From contig NZ_MRTD01000023.1 of NCBI RefSeq assembly GCF_001956295.1, positions 1-64,000 on the forward strand: a stretch of DNA of 64,000 nucleotides. Reading direction: 5' to 3'. The stretch is from Paenibacillus sp. FSL A5-0031. Its GTDB lineage: Bacteria > Bacillota > Bacilli > Paenibacillales > Paenibacillaceae. The position numbers and the translations under genes were made by a program. Shown piece after piece: positions 9,519 to 17,732 of this stretch. The notes below the pieces were generated by a model, which had not been told where the DNA came from, ran no database searches, and saw nothing but the letters and a program-made list of their open reading frames with translations. The stretch's first letter is position 1. The number at the start of each line of letters is the position of its first letter.

Positions 9519-11066
9519 ATGAAGCAAGTTAAACAAAAAACATCGATGCTTCTTCTCATGCTGATGTCCATCGTACTGATTGTATCCGCATGTTCAGGAA
9601 ACAACGGGAAAAACAACGCAGAGCCAACAAAAGCGCCAGCTGCCGAAACGGATAAACCAGTCACTACGGATGAAGAGCCGCCAGCATCAGATTTGAAGCC
9701 ATATCAAGTTTCTCTCGTATATCCTGGCACACCGCAAACAGATGAGAAAAAAGTAGAAGAAGCACTCAATAAGCTGCTTACTGAAAAAATCAACGCAACG
9801 ATTGATCTCAGGCCAATCGATTGGGGTGCATGGGATGATAAAATCAATTTGATGGTTGCTTCGAGGGAAGAAGTGGACATTGTGTTCACGGCGCAGTGGA
9901 ATGGTCATGCTAAATATGTTGCCAAAGGCGCATTTCTGGATCTAGGTGACCTGATTGATAAATACGGTCAAGGCATTAAAGATTCATTAGACCCTGCGTT
10001 TCTGGAAGGGGCAAAAATTAGCGGCAAAAACTACGGTGTTCCAACGAACAAGGAGCTCGCAGCTGCTGGCGGAATCGTCTACCGCAAAGATGTTACCGAT
10101 GAGCTTGGCATTGATATGAGCAATGTGAAAACACCAGAAGATCTTGATGCTGTATATGCCGTCGTTAAGGAGAAAAAGCCGGAATTAATTCCGCTGTATA
10201 CAACGGCAGGCGCTTTCAACTCGCACTTCTTCGCCAATTACGACTTCTTGGGCGATTCAACGATTCCTGGCGCCATTCTTAAAGATAAAGACGATACTAA
10301 AGTGATGCCTATGGAGCAGCTTGACCGCTACAAGCAATATTTAAATCTGACTCGTGACTATTTCAAGAAAGGCTACATTAATGCAGATGCTGCGACTACA
10401 CAAGTTGCTTCAGCAGACGCTTGGAAGGCAGGCAACGTATTCTCTACGATTGAGCCAATGAAACCAGGCAAGGACGCAGAGATTGCAAGCGCTTCTAACC
10501 TGACTGGGAAGCTTGCTCAAATCATGATGACAGAAAAAACAGTCGCCACATCTGAAACTGCTGGTTCGATGCTAGGTATCTCTTCCACTTCTAAGGACCC
10601 AGACCGTGCGATGATGTTGATTAATTTACTTCATACAGACAAGGAAATCAATAACTTGCTTAACTTCGGTATTGAAGGCGACCATTATACACGCAGTGGA
10701 GAAATCATAACAGCTACAGGAAATACAGCTAACTATAACCCAGGCTCGGCTTGGATGTTCGGCAGTCAGTTCTTGAACTATGTTTGGAATACAGAGGACC
10801 CAGATAAGTGGGCCAAATTTAAAGAGTTCAACCAAAATGCGAAGGTTTCTCCAGGCCTTGGTTTCGTATTCGACAGCGAGCCAGTGAAATCGGAAGTTGG
10901 AGCATTGGCAAACGTAATCCGTCAATATCAAAGAGCGCTTGAAACAGGCTCGGTCGACGTCGATAAAACGTTAGCTGAATATGATAAGAAATTGAAGGAA
11001 GCAGGCGTTGATAAAGTGGTTGCGGAGAAACAAAAGCAATTTGATGCGTTCCTAGCCAGCAAGTAA
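9519..11066 (+). CDS. Extracellular solute-binding lipoprotein, LplA-like
   Basis: A 515-residue lipoprotein. The signal peptide ends in lipobox VSAC (Cys near residue 26), followed by a low-complexity spacer rich in Asn, Glu, Pro and Thr. The binding domain starts near residue 60 (YQVSLVYPGTPQTDEKKVEE). It is the probable substrate receptor for the two permeases directly upstream. GAGGGAGGT precedes the ATG. The end is marked by a strong terminator, after which a close paralogue follows at 11201. The sugar ligand is unknown; LplA homologues of Paenibacillus often serve plant-polysaccharide oligomers. Confidence 0.9.
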   Translation: MKQVKQKTSMLLLMLMSIVLIVSACSGNNGKNNAEPTKAPAAETDKPVTTDEEPPASDLKPYQVSLVYPGTPQTDEKKVEEALNKLLTEKINATIDLRPIDWGAWDDKINLMVASREEVDIVFTAQWNGHAKYVAKGAFLDLGDLIDKYGQGIKDSLDPAFLEGAKISGKNYGVPTNKELAAAGGIVYRKDVTDELGIDMSNVKTPEDLDAVYAVVKEKKPELIPLYTTAGAFNSHFFANYDFLGDSTIPGAILKDKDDTKVMPMEQLDRYKQYLNLTRDYFKKGYINADAATTQVASADAWKAGNVFSTIEPMKPGKDAEIASASNLTGKLAQIMMTEKTVATSETAGSMLGISSTSKDPDRAMMLINLLHTDKEINNLLNFGIEGDHYTRSGEIITATGNTANYNPGSAWMFGSQFLNYVWNTEDPDKWAKFKEFNQNAKVSPGLGFVFDSEPVKSEVGALANVIRQYQRALETGSVDVDKTLAEYDKKLKEAGVDKVVAEKQKQFDAFLASK

Positions 11067-11091
11067 ACAACCTGTGATTACGTACAATGAA

Positions 11092-11124
11092 ACCCGCGCC
11101 TTCTAAAGGCGCGGGTTTTTCTTG
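11092..11124 (+). terminator. Intrinsic terminator between the two paralogous lipoprotein genes
   Basis: A 12-base-pair stem AACCCGCGCCTT/AAGGCGCGGGTT with a tiny loop and T5 follows. Confidence 0.93.
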
Positions 11125-11126
11125 CT

Positions 11127-11154
11127 TGCAATTTTTTGTGTATTCCTTACAATT
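11127..11154 (+). promoter_or_regulatory. Promoter candidate for the second solute-binding lipoprotein
   Basis: TTGCAA at 11127-11132 and TACAAT at 11149-11154 are separated by 16 bases. Directly after a terminator, this would give the second lipoprotein its own transcription unit. Confidence 0.5.
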
Positions 11155-11200
11155 AAGCTAACAAATGCAATTCATCCATGCAGTAGGGGGCTAAGCGGGT

Positions 11201-12784
11201 ATGACTCGATCGAATTACCATTTGATGCGTGCAAGGATGCTCCTGCTGACCTGCTTCTTTCTAATCATAGCTTGTTCAAATGAGTCAGGCACAGAACCGG
11301 CATGGAACAACAGTGAAGCCAAGAGCCAACTTGAATTCAATAATGAAAGCGTTTCAATGGATTCAGGAGAAATGGATGAAGCCGACAACTCTGACATTCT
11401 TCAATTAAAAGCGTATACGCTAAAGTTTGTATATACAGGTGCACCGCAGAAAGATGAAGAAGAAATAGAAGCGGCCATGAATGACTACTTATTAACGAAA
11501 ATAAATGCAAAAATAGACCTTATTCCAATTGACTGGGGACCGTGGGACGATAAAGTCAATCTGATGATCGCATCACGTGAAAAGATTGATATTTTATTTA
11601 CAGCGCAATGGAATAAACACGCGATTAATGTGTCAAAAGGTGCTTTTTTAGTCGTTGATGAGCTTCTAGATCAGTATGGCCAAGGCATTTTGCAATCGCT
11701 TGACCCTGTATTTCTGGCAGGCGCCAAGATTGAGGGACATAATTATGCCGTTCCAACAAACAAGGAGCTTGCTGCGCAGGGAGGCATTATCTATCGGGCG
11801 GATATAGCTGAAGAGCTTGGAATAGATATGACTAAGGTGAAAAGTATAGAAGACTTAGATGAGGTTTATCAGATTGTCCGAGAGAAAAAGCCGGAGATCA
11901 CACCCCTTTATCTGAAGATGGGGGAATCGTTTAATACACATTACATTGGGAATTTTGATGCATTAGGAGATACATCGATTCCTGGGGTCATTTTGAAGGA
12001 TGGAGAAAGCACTAAGGTTTTGCCTGCCTATGAAGTGGGCCGTTATATAGATACACTTCATATCACACGCAAGTTTTTTCAGAAAGGGTACATTAATAAA
12101 GATGCGGCTACGAATCAGACGATGAACAGCGAGGCGCTGAGATCCGGAGATGTTTTTTCAATAACTGGCGCATTAAAGCCCGGCAAAAGTGAAGAGCTGG
12201 CGATTCAGACGGGGATGATCGGAAAGCTTGCGCAGCTGCCGTTAAATGTGAAGACGATAGCAACGTCAGAGACCGCGGGGTCCATGCTGGCTATCTCTTC
12301 GACCTCACAAGATCCAGCGCGAGCGATGATGTTTATTAATCTGCTGCATACAGATGTTTACTTAAACAATTTATTGAACTACGGGATTGAAGGCAGGCAT
12401 TATATAAAGGTTAGTGAGAATGTGATCAGGCCTACCGAGTATACCCAAAATTATAATCCAGGAACCACGTGGATGTTCGGCAATCAGTTTTTAAATTATG
12501 TATGGGAAAGTGAAGACCCAATGAAGTGGAATAGCTTCAAGCAATTTAACCAAGAGGCAAAAATTTCACCAGGTCTTGGCTTCGTATTTAATGGGGATAC
12601 GGTAAGGGCTGAAGTAGCTGCGGTCGGCAATGTGGATAGGCAGTACCAAACTGCGCTTGAAACAGGATCTGTAGATGTGGATAAAATACTGCCCGAGTAT
12701 ATCGAGAGGCTGAAAGCGGCAGGTATCGAGAAAATAATAGCGGAGAAGCAAAAGCAATTCGATCAATTTCTTGCAAGCAAATAA
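11201..12784 (+). CDS. Second LplA-like solute-binding lipoprotein, tandem paralogue
   Basis: A 527-residue lipoprotein with lipobox IIAC near residues 22-25. It aligns along its length with the product of 9519-11066: both share IDWG-WDDK-NLMIASRE-like, VPTNKELAA, ATSETAGSML and the C-terminal AEKQKQFD-FLASK. It therefore arose by tandem duplication. The spacer after the Cys is longer and more acidic. The codon usage is less optimised and the gene has a separate promoter candidate after a terminator, suggesting lower or different expression, possibly with a changed ligand. Confidence 0.88.
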   Translation: MTRSNYHLMRARMLLLTCFFLIIACSNESGTEPAWNNSEAKSQLEFNNESVSMDSGEMDEADNSDILQLKAYTLKFVYTGAPQKDEEEIEAAMNDYLLTKINAKIDLIPIDWGPWDDKVNLMIASREKIDILFTAQWNKHAINVSKGAFLVVDELLDQYGQGILQSLDPVFLAGAKIEGHNYAVPTNKELAAQGGIIYRADIAEELGIDMTKVKSIEDLDEVYQIVREKKPEITPLYLKMGESFNTHYIGNFDALGDTSIPGVILKDGESTKVLPAYEVGRYIDTLHITRKFFQKGYINKDAATNQTMNSEALRSGDVFSITGALKPGKSEELAIQTGMIGKLAQLPLNVKTIATSETAGSMLAISSTSQDPARAMMFINLLHTDVYLNNLLNYGIEGRHYIKVSENVIRPTEYTQNYNPGTTWMFGNQFLNYVWESEDPMKWNSFKQFNQEAKISPGLGFVFNGDTVRAEVAAVGNVDRQYQTALETGSVDVDKILPEYIERLKAAGIEKIIAEKQKQFDQFLASK

Positions 12785-12803
12785 GCTTCAAAGCTTATAA
12801 GTT

Positions 12804-12843
12804 GTGCCGGCCATGCGCTTTCGTAGCTGGACCGGCACTTTTT
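12804..12843 (+). terminator. Intrinsic terminator after the second lipoprotein gene
   Basis: GTGCCGG at 12804-12810 pairs with CCGGCAC at 12832-12838, followed by T5. It also faces the converging NlpC/P60 gene. Confidence 0.8.
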
Positions 12844-12859
12844 AATGATAAGAAAACGG

Positions 12860-13408
12860 CTAGAGCGCGCTTCCGCCAAAAACAAAACGGTATTCCCAGT
12901 GTGTATTGTCGATGTTGTCGATTCGTACGCCGCCGCTTTCCTTCGAATAAGTATCGAGCATTTTTCCATTGCCTAAATAAACGCCTACGTGAGTTATCGT
13001 TTGTTTTGACTTCGTTAAACGCGAATAACCTGCCGTACTGCTGCCGTGATAGGACATAAAGAACATGAGGTCACCGCGCTTTAGGTTTTTCCAGTCTGTT
13101 TGAATCGCTGAATTTTTCTTAATATAAGCTGCTTGCAGAGCAGAGGTAGAAGGAAGCGTTACGCCCGCTGCTTTTTCAAATATGTGTTTGGTGAAATCTG
13201 AACAATCAAATGTTTTCGTTGTGCTTCGATCAGAGCCGAACTCATAGGGTGTCCCTAAGTATTTCATTCCTGTTGCAATTATTTTCTCCACCGATGATGA
13301 TGCTGCATAGACATGTCCATTTGTTTGGAAAGGAATGGTTCCAGTATTTAATAATACGGTAGTCAAAAAGCCAGCTACAATGAGTTTCTTAATCGAATAG
13401 TTTTTCAT
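12860..13408 (-). CDS. Secreted NlpC/P60-family peptidoglycan endopeptidase
   Basis: A 182-residue secreted protein with a signal peptide over roughly residues 1-35 (KKLIVAGFLTTVLLNTG). The NlpC/P60 domain has catalytic Cys69 in TFDCSDF and His140 in THVGVYLGNG. Such enzymes cleave the D-Glu/diaminopimelate bond of peptide stems in the cell wall. Translation from the ATG at 13408 fits an AGGAGGTG site 12 bases upstream; a longer reading frame has no ribosome binding site. The 5' leader contains several hairpins, one touching the ribosome binding site. It is divergent from the envelope-stress cluster. Confidence 0.88.
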   Translation of the reverse strand: MKNYSIKKLIVAGFLTTVLLNTGTIPFQTNGHVYAASSSVEKIIATGMKYLGTPYEFGSDRSTTKTFDCSDFTKHIFEKAAGVTLPSTSALQAAYIKKNSAIQTDWKNLKRGDLMFFMSYHGSSTAGYSRLTKSKQTITHVGVYLGNGKMLDTYSKESGGVRIDNIDNTHWEYRFVFGGSAL

Positions 13409-13422
13409 TGGCAGCGTATACA

Positions 13423-13560
13423 CCTCCTGTGTGATAATAACGTAACACAGGGATATTAGTAGTTTAAGCTGTAAAATATGGGTATTAACCCGCATTTGAC
13501 CCTAGAGGCGGGCTGCCCACTCGACCTAAGTCTAGTGAGAAAACCGCCGAAAGTCCGTTT
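13423..13560 (-). promoter_or_regulatory. Structured leader upstream of the NlpC/P60 gene
   Basis: On the minus strand this stretch holds CACT-GAC/GTC-AGTG (plus 13518-13537), CCCGC/GCGGG (13489-13512), GGGT/ACCC (13480-13491) and CCTGTGT/ACACAGG (13426-13451). The second and third share bases and cannot form together. The last overlaps the 5' part of the ribosome binding site. A TATAAA box on the minus strand near 13562 could be the promoter. No known riboswitch class was recognised. Confidence 0.35.
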
Positions 13561-13664
13561 TATAAAAGGAGAAATTGATCTAAACTAAGTACATAAGCAA
13601 GAGCAACACACGTAAGGCAAGAAAAGAAAAATGAATAAATTCTAATAGTCGAAAGGAGTTGGAA

Positions 13665-13967
13665 ATGGAGATGAATGGAAAAAGCGCTTTGGGCGTGTTG
13701 CTTGTCATCGTCGGCAGTATCGCGGTACTTAATTTTGTCGGAGTTCATTTTGGTGCAATATTCGGATTTTTGCTCCCGTTCATACTAATCGGATTGGGGG
13801 TTGTCGGTTGGTCGAACAATAAGAAATGGATTGGCGGAATACTTATTGCAATCGGCGGCATGATGATTTTCGGTAAACTCGGCGGTATCATCTTACTGCT
13901 TCTAGCAATCGGCTTAATCGTTGCTGGTGTGAGCCTCTTTAAGAAAGACAAACGCAGAGCATTTTAG
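13665..13967 (+). CDS. Small membrane protein with LiaI/LiaF-like N-terminal region
   Basis: A 100-residue protein made of short hydrophobic segments (ALGVLLVIVGSIAVLNFVGV, IFGFLLPFILIGLGVVGW, GGILIAIGGMMIFGKLG, ILLLLAIGLIVAGVSLF) and a basic tail. It resembles the membrane part shared by LiaI and LiaF, without the C-terminal domain of LiaF. ATG at 13665 sits 7-8 bases after AAAGGAG. As first gene of the Psp/Lia cluster it may anchor PspA at the membrane, as LiaI does for LiaH. Confidence 0.7.
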   Translation: MEMNGKSALGVLLVIVGSIAVLNFVGVHFGAIFGFLLPFILIGLGVVGWSNNKKWIGGILIAIGGMMIFGKLGGIILLLLAIGLIVAGVSLFKKDKRRAF

Positions 13968-14042
13968 TTGCTGCGAATCATTATAAAATGTAAAGATAGA
14001 TGAAGCTGGTTTTGCACCGCAAAACGTTAAGGAGGACATTGA

Positions 14043-14729
14043 ATGAGCATTATGAAGCGAGTTCGCGACATTACTGTCGCTACATTAAATGAACGGCTTG
14101 AAAAATCAGAGGATCCAGTACGGTTGATTGATCAATTCCTCTGGTCGACAAGAGAAGATATTATCCAAGCTGAGAAATTATATCAGCAGTATGCAGGACA
14201 TAGCAATCACTTGAAAGCACAATGGCTGCAAGCTGAAGAGCAAAAGGAACGCCGTGAGAATCAAGCGTTGACAGCTCTGAAGGCTGGCGAGGAGCAAATG
14301 GCAAGAATCGCATTGCATGAGAAAGCTAGCTGCGAAGAGCGTTCAATTCAATACCGTGAGCTGTTCGAGCAAAGCCGTCAAAACACGCTTGATCTTGAAG
14401 AACAGCTGCGCGAGATGCGCAGCGAATACCAATCGGTATATGACAAGCGTGAATATTATGCAGCTCGTATGGAATCACTAAGGCTTCAACAACGAATGAA
14501 CGCTCGATATACGAGCGGCTTCGGTGATCAAGGCATTCAATCGGGTTCTGTGTTTAGAAAGCTGGAGGATCGTATAAGCGGCATGGAGCATGAAGCAAAG
14601 AGTCTTCGCGACATTCGCAAAATGGGTCAAGAATTCGTATCCGAAGCGGGCAACACATTGCAATCGGTTATTGAACGAGAGCTTGAGCAGCTGAAACGTA
14701 AGCTTGAGAAAGAGGGATGGTCGTCTTGA
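14043..14729 (+). CDS. PspA/IM30-family membrane-stress protein (first copy)
   Basis: A 228-residue, almost entirely helical, coiled-coil protein. It starts SIMKRVRDITVATLNERLEKSEDPVRLIDQFL, the amphipathic N-terminus and conserved E-DP motif of PspA/LiaH proteins. These bind the inner membrane surface and protect it during envelope stress. It follows the LiaI-like gene by 75 bases with AAGGAGGAC as ribosome binding site and overlaps the PspC gene. A second, different copy lies at 15198. Confidence 0.9.
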   Translation: MSIMKRVRDITVATLNERLEKSEDPVRLIDQFLWSTREDIIQAEKLYQQYAGHSNHLKAQWLQAEEQKERRENQALTALKAGEEQMARIALHEKASCEERSIQYRELFEQSRQNTLDLEEQLREMRSEYQSVYDKREYYAARMESLRLQQRMNARYTSGFGDQGIQSGSVFRKLEDRISGMEHEAKSLRDIRKMGQEFVSEAGNTLQSVIERELEQLKRKLEKEGWSS

Positions 14730-15196
14730 AAAAACTGTATCGATCTTCTCGAGACAAAAAATTATTCGGTCTTTGCGGTGGATTAGCGGAAATGTTAAAT
14801 GTGGATGCGACGCTGCTGCGGATTCTACTTATAGTCGTTACGATCTTCACAAGCGGAGCTGTTATTCTGATCTATATTATTGCAGGCATGGTTGTTCCTA
14901 AAGAACCGCCTGTCTACTCCGGCTTCGGTCCAAACGGCTTTGGTAACGGAAACGGAAACGGTTATGGCGGAGGTTATAACCCAGGATTCGATCAACATAC
15001 AAATTCGCCTTTCGGTGGTCCTTACAAAAACCCGCCGCAAGCGCCAGGCTCTTGGAGTGCACCGGCACCTTCATCCCAGCCTACAACATCGTCACAGTTC
15101 GATAGCATGATGGATGATTTGGAGAAAAAAGCACTACGTCGTGAAATTGAAGAATTGAAAGCCAAAATTGCTAAATACGAGAAGGGGGATTTTTAA
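14726..15196 (+). CDS. PspC-domain membrane protein
   Basis: About 156 residues. The N-terminal PspC domain reads KKLYRSSRDKKLFGLCGGLAEMLNVDATLLRI, followed by one hydrophobic segment near residues 40-62. A Gly/Asn-rich and Pro/Ser-rich linker and a C-terminal coiled coil (DDLEKKALRREIEELKAKI) follow. The TTG at 14726 overlaps the pspA stop as TTGA and is well spaced from AGAGGG; ATG at 14717 is possible but abuts that site. PspC proteins sense or relay membrane stress and partner with PspA. Confidence 0.88.
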   Translation: MKKLYRSSRDKKLFGLCGGLAEMLNVDATLLRILLIVVTIFTSGAVILIYIIAGMVVPKEPPVYSGFGPNGFGNGNGNGYGGGYNPGFDQHTNSPFGGPYKNPPQAPGSWSAPAPSSQPTTSSQFDSMMDDLEKKALRREIEELKAKIAKYEKGDF

Positions 15197-15197
15197 T

Positions 15198-15905
15198 ATG
15201 GGAATTTTCAAACGCATGAAAGACATGACTAAGGCATCGGTAAATGAGGCATTGGACAAAATTGAAGATCCGATTATTATGTTAAATCAATACTTGCGTG
15301 ACATGGAATCTGAAATTCATCAAGCTGAGGTTACAGTAGCTAAACAAATGGCGAATGAGCGCCGGATGAAGCAGCGCTTGGAAGAAACAGTACGCAGCGC
15401 GGCAGATCGTGAATCAAAAGCAGAAGCGGCTCTAAGAGCTGGACAAGAAGAACATACGCGCAAGCTGCTTGAAGAGAAGCTTTATTTTGACCAAAAGGTA
15501 ACAGAATATACTGATTTGCACGCACAATCGAAGACACAGGCTGAGGAATTGATGCAACAGCTGCACGCAATGAAAGAAGAGTTCTACCAGCTTCGCAACA
15601 AGCGCAATGAGCTTGCTTCCCGTGCACAAGTAGCAAAAGCTCAAAAGCAAATGGCGCAATTGACTACTAACAACACGATTGATAGCGGTTCGGCATCACG
15701 CGGCTTCTACCGGATGGAAGAGAAAATTATGCAGCTAGAGGCTGAAGCAGATGTTTTGCGCACGCCTTACTCCTATAACAGCTCTTCGAACAGCTTTAAT
15801 GCAGCAGATGCTGAGAAAAAAAATAAAGTGGATGAGCAGCTGCAAGCACTTAAAAACAAGCTAAACCCAACAACTTCATTAACAAAGGCTCCGACTGAGG
15901 AATAA
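15198..15905 (+). CDS. PspA/IM30-family membrane-stress protein (second copy)
   Basis: A 235-residue helical protein starting GIFKRMKDMTKASVNEALDK and IEDPIIMLNQYL, closer to canonical PspA/LiaH than the first copy. Coiled coil spans most of residues 30-180, and the C-terminus ends in a Ser/Asn-rich stretch and a last helix. The ATG at 15198 follows GAGAAGGGGGA; an in-frame ATG at 15168 lies inside the PspC gene and is less likely. Two PspA copies bracket PspC in one unit, closed by a terminator. Confidence 0.9.
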   Translation: MGIFKRMKDMTKASVNEALDKIEDPIIMLNQYLRDMESEIHQAEVTVAKQMANERRMKQRLEETVRSAADRESKAEAALRAGQEEHTRKLLEEKLYFDQKVTEYTDLHAQSKTQAEELMQQLHAMKEEFYQLRNKRNELASRAQVAKAQKQMAQLTTNNTIDSGSASRGFYRMEEKIMQLEAEADVLRTPYSYNSSSNSFNAADAEKKNKVDEQLQALKNKLNPTTSLTKAPTEE

Positions 15906-15914
15906 GACTATAGG

Positions 15915-15964
15915 CTATGAAGGAAGCGGACCGTTTTGCGGTCTGCTCTTTCATATGTTTTTTG
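15915..15964 (+). terminator. Intrinsic terminator after the Psp genes
   Basis: A long hairpin with core GGACCG/CGGTC and flanking TATGAA/TTCATA arms is followed by a T-rich run at 15957-15963. It separates the Psp genes from the kinase-regulator pair. Confidence 0.75.
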
Positions 15965-16006
15965 CTTCATCGTGGTTAAAATAGCGAAGAGAAGGAAGTG
16001 AGCCGT

Positions 16007-16993
16007 ATGGAGCAAGGCAATAAGAGCGACCATTCGAATCATGCGGCCCGCAAGCGTCTTGTAACGGAAACCATATTGTGGCTGCTGATCATTGTCAGCT
16101 TGGTTGTTATCATATTGCAAGGAATCGGTTATGTTGATCTCTTCACGCTTCAAGGGAAATGGGCAATTATCGGACTAGCTTTCGTTGGTGCAGGTTTAGC
16201 GGCTGCTACATTAAACGGTTATTTGCAAAACTCCAAACTAAAGGAATCGCTGAAGCGGCTGACCGAGCAGCAAAAAAAACGTCGATTTACAGTTACGCTA
16301 AGCAATGGGGAGACGACGGAAAACGAAATTTCAGAACAAGAGCAGGTTGATCCTAACTGGGCGAAGAAGGTCAAGTTCACCGCAGTAATCGAAGAGCGCC
16401 AGCGGCTTGCACGCGAGCTGCATGATGCAGTAAGCCAGCAGTTATTCGCCATATCGATGACAGCGACTGCAGTTAGTCGAACGATTGAGCGAGATTGGGA
16501 GCGAGCCAAACGTCAGGTACAGCTTATTGAGGAAATGGCTGCTGTTGCTCAATCAGAAATGCGCGCGTTGCTGCTACATCTTCGGCCCGTCCACTTGGAC
16601 GGAAAAAATCTGGGGCAGGCGCTTACTGTTCTAGTGGATGAGCTGAAGCAGAAAGTACCGATGAAGATTACACTTGAGGTTGATGATACGATCCTGCTTC
16701 CTCCTAATGCTGAGGATCATCTGTTCCGCATCGCTCAGGAGGCATTATCGAATACGCTCAGGCATTCGAAAGCGGAAAGCATGGATATCAAATTGCTTCA
16801 ATTCGGCAACCAAGTACACATGAGTCTAAAGGACAGCGGCGTTGGATTTGATCTTGAGGCGAAGAAGCAAACGTCCTATGGCTTGCTGACTATGGAAGAG
16901 CGGGTAATTGAAATTGGCGGCTCCCTGCAGATGATTTCGAGACCTGGCGAGGGAACTGTCATTGAAATTTGGGTGCCCACTGATGTTTCATAA
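16007..16993 (+). CDS. Sensor histidine kinase of the NarL-partner class, LiaS-like
   Basis: A 328-residue kinase. Two transmembrane segments lie near residues 23-45 and 52-72 with almost no extracytoplasmic loop, the intramembrane-sensing layout of LiaS/VraS kinases. The HisKA_3 box ERQRLARELHDAVSQQ contains phospho-acceptor His139. The HATPase domain shows FRIAQEALSNTLRHS and DSGVGFD. The ATG at 16007 is preferred over GTG at 15998 by spacing from GAAGGA. No full-length liaF lies between the stress genes and this kinase. It likely signals to the regulator at 17056. Confidence 0.9.
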   Translation: MEQGNKSDHSNHAARKRLVTETILWLLIIVSLVVIILQGIGYVDLFTLQGKWAIIGLAFVGAGLAAATLNGYLQNSKLKESLKRLTEQQKKRRFTVTLSNGETTENEISEQEQVDPNWAKKVKFTAVIEERQRLARELHDAVSQQLFAISMTATAVSRTIERDWERAKRQVQLIEEMAAVAQSEMRALLLHLRPVHLDGKNLGQALTVLVDELKQKVPMKITLEVDDTILLPPNAEDHLFRIAQEALSNTLRHSKAESMDIKLLQFGNQVHMSLKDSGVGFDLEAKKQTSYGLLTMEERVIEIGGSLQMISRPGEGTVIEIWVPTDVS

Positions 16994-17055
16994 GAGAATG
17001 TAATATAATTAGAGATAATGATGAGCTTTACGAAAAAATGAGGGCGGTGTAAGGT

Positions 17056-17724
17056 GTGGAAGCAACCCAGCAATTGAGTCGGCCTATAAAGGTTCTGCTT
17101 GTAGATGATCATGAAATGGTGCGCATCGGACTTGCAGCGGTGCTTGATACCGAGGATGGAATTGAGGTTGTCGGTGAAGCGAGCAACGGCATGGACGGCA
17201 TTCGATTAGCACAGGCATACAGACCGGACGTTGTACTTATGGATTTAGTTATGGATGGCATGGATGGAGTCGAGACGACAGCCAAGCTGCTCGAGCTGTA
17301 CCCGGAATGCAAGGTAATTGTATTGACGAGCTATTTGGATGATAGCAAGCTCTACCCTGTTATTGAAGCAGGCGCATTCAGCTATTTGCTGAAGACGTCG
17401 CGAGCGACCGAGATCGCGGATGCGATAAGGGCCGCTGCTCGCGGACAATCGGTACTGGAGTCGCAGGTAGCAGCTAAAATGATGAATCGCTTCCGGCAGC
17501 CAAAGCAGCAAGAGCAAGCTCCGCTGCATGATGAGCTGACTGAGCGCGAGATGGATGTATTGAAGCGGGTTGCACAGGGACGCTCCAATCAAGAAATTGC
17601 CGATGAGCTGTTCATTGGAGTTAAAACAGTAAAATTTCATATTACGAATATTTTTAATAAGCTTGATGTGGATGATCGTACGCAAGCAGCCATTTATGCT
17701 CATAGACAAGGAATTGCCGAATAA
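17056..17724 (+). CDS. NarL/LuxR-family response regulator, LiaR-like
   Basis: A 222-residue regulator with an N-terminal receiver (LLVDDHEMVRIGL, phospho-acceptor Asp63 in LMDLVMDG) and a C-terminal LuxR-type helix-turn-helix (LTEREMDVLKRVAQGRSNQEIADELFIGVKTVKFH). It is the cognate regulator of the preceding kinase, with 62 bases between them, and by analogy with LiaR it would activate the PspA and PspC genes upstream. The start is GTG at 17056. Confidence 0.92.
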   Translation: MEATQQLSRPIKVLLVDDHEMVRIGLAAVLDTEDGIEVVGEASNGMDGIRLAQAYRPDVVLMDLVMDGMDGVETTAKLLELYPECKVIVLTSYLDDSKLYPVIEAGAFSYLLKTSRATEIADAIRAAARGQSVLESQVAAKMMNRFRQPKQQEQAPLHDELTEREMDVLKRVAQGRSNQEIADELFIGVKTVKFHITNIFNKLDVDDRTQAAIYAHRQGIAE

Positions 17725-17732
17725 GTGTAGGG

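Noticed and set aside
12802..13059. 85-codon plus-strand frame opposite the NlpC/P60 gene
   Set aside because: It begins within a terminator hairpin and is antisense to a clear enzyme gene.
13665..13967. Annotation of the small membrane gene as full-length liaF
   Set aside because: At 100 residues it lacks the C-terminal domain of LiaF.
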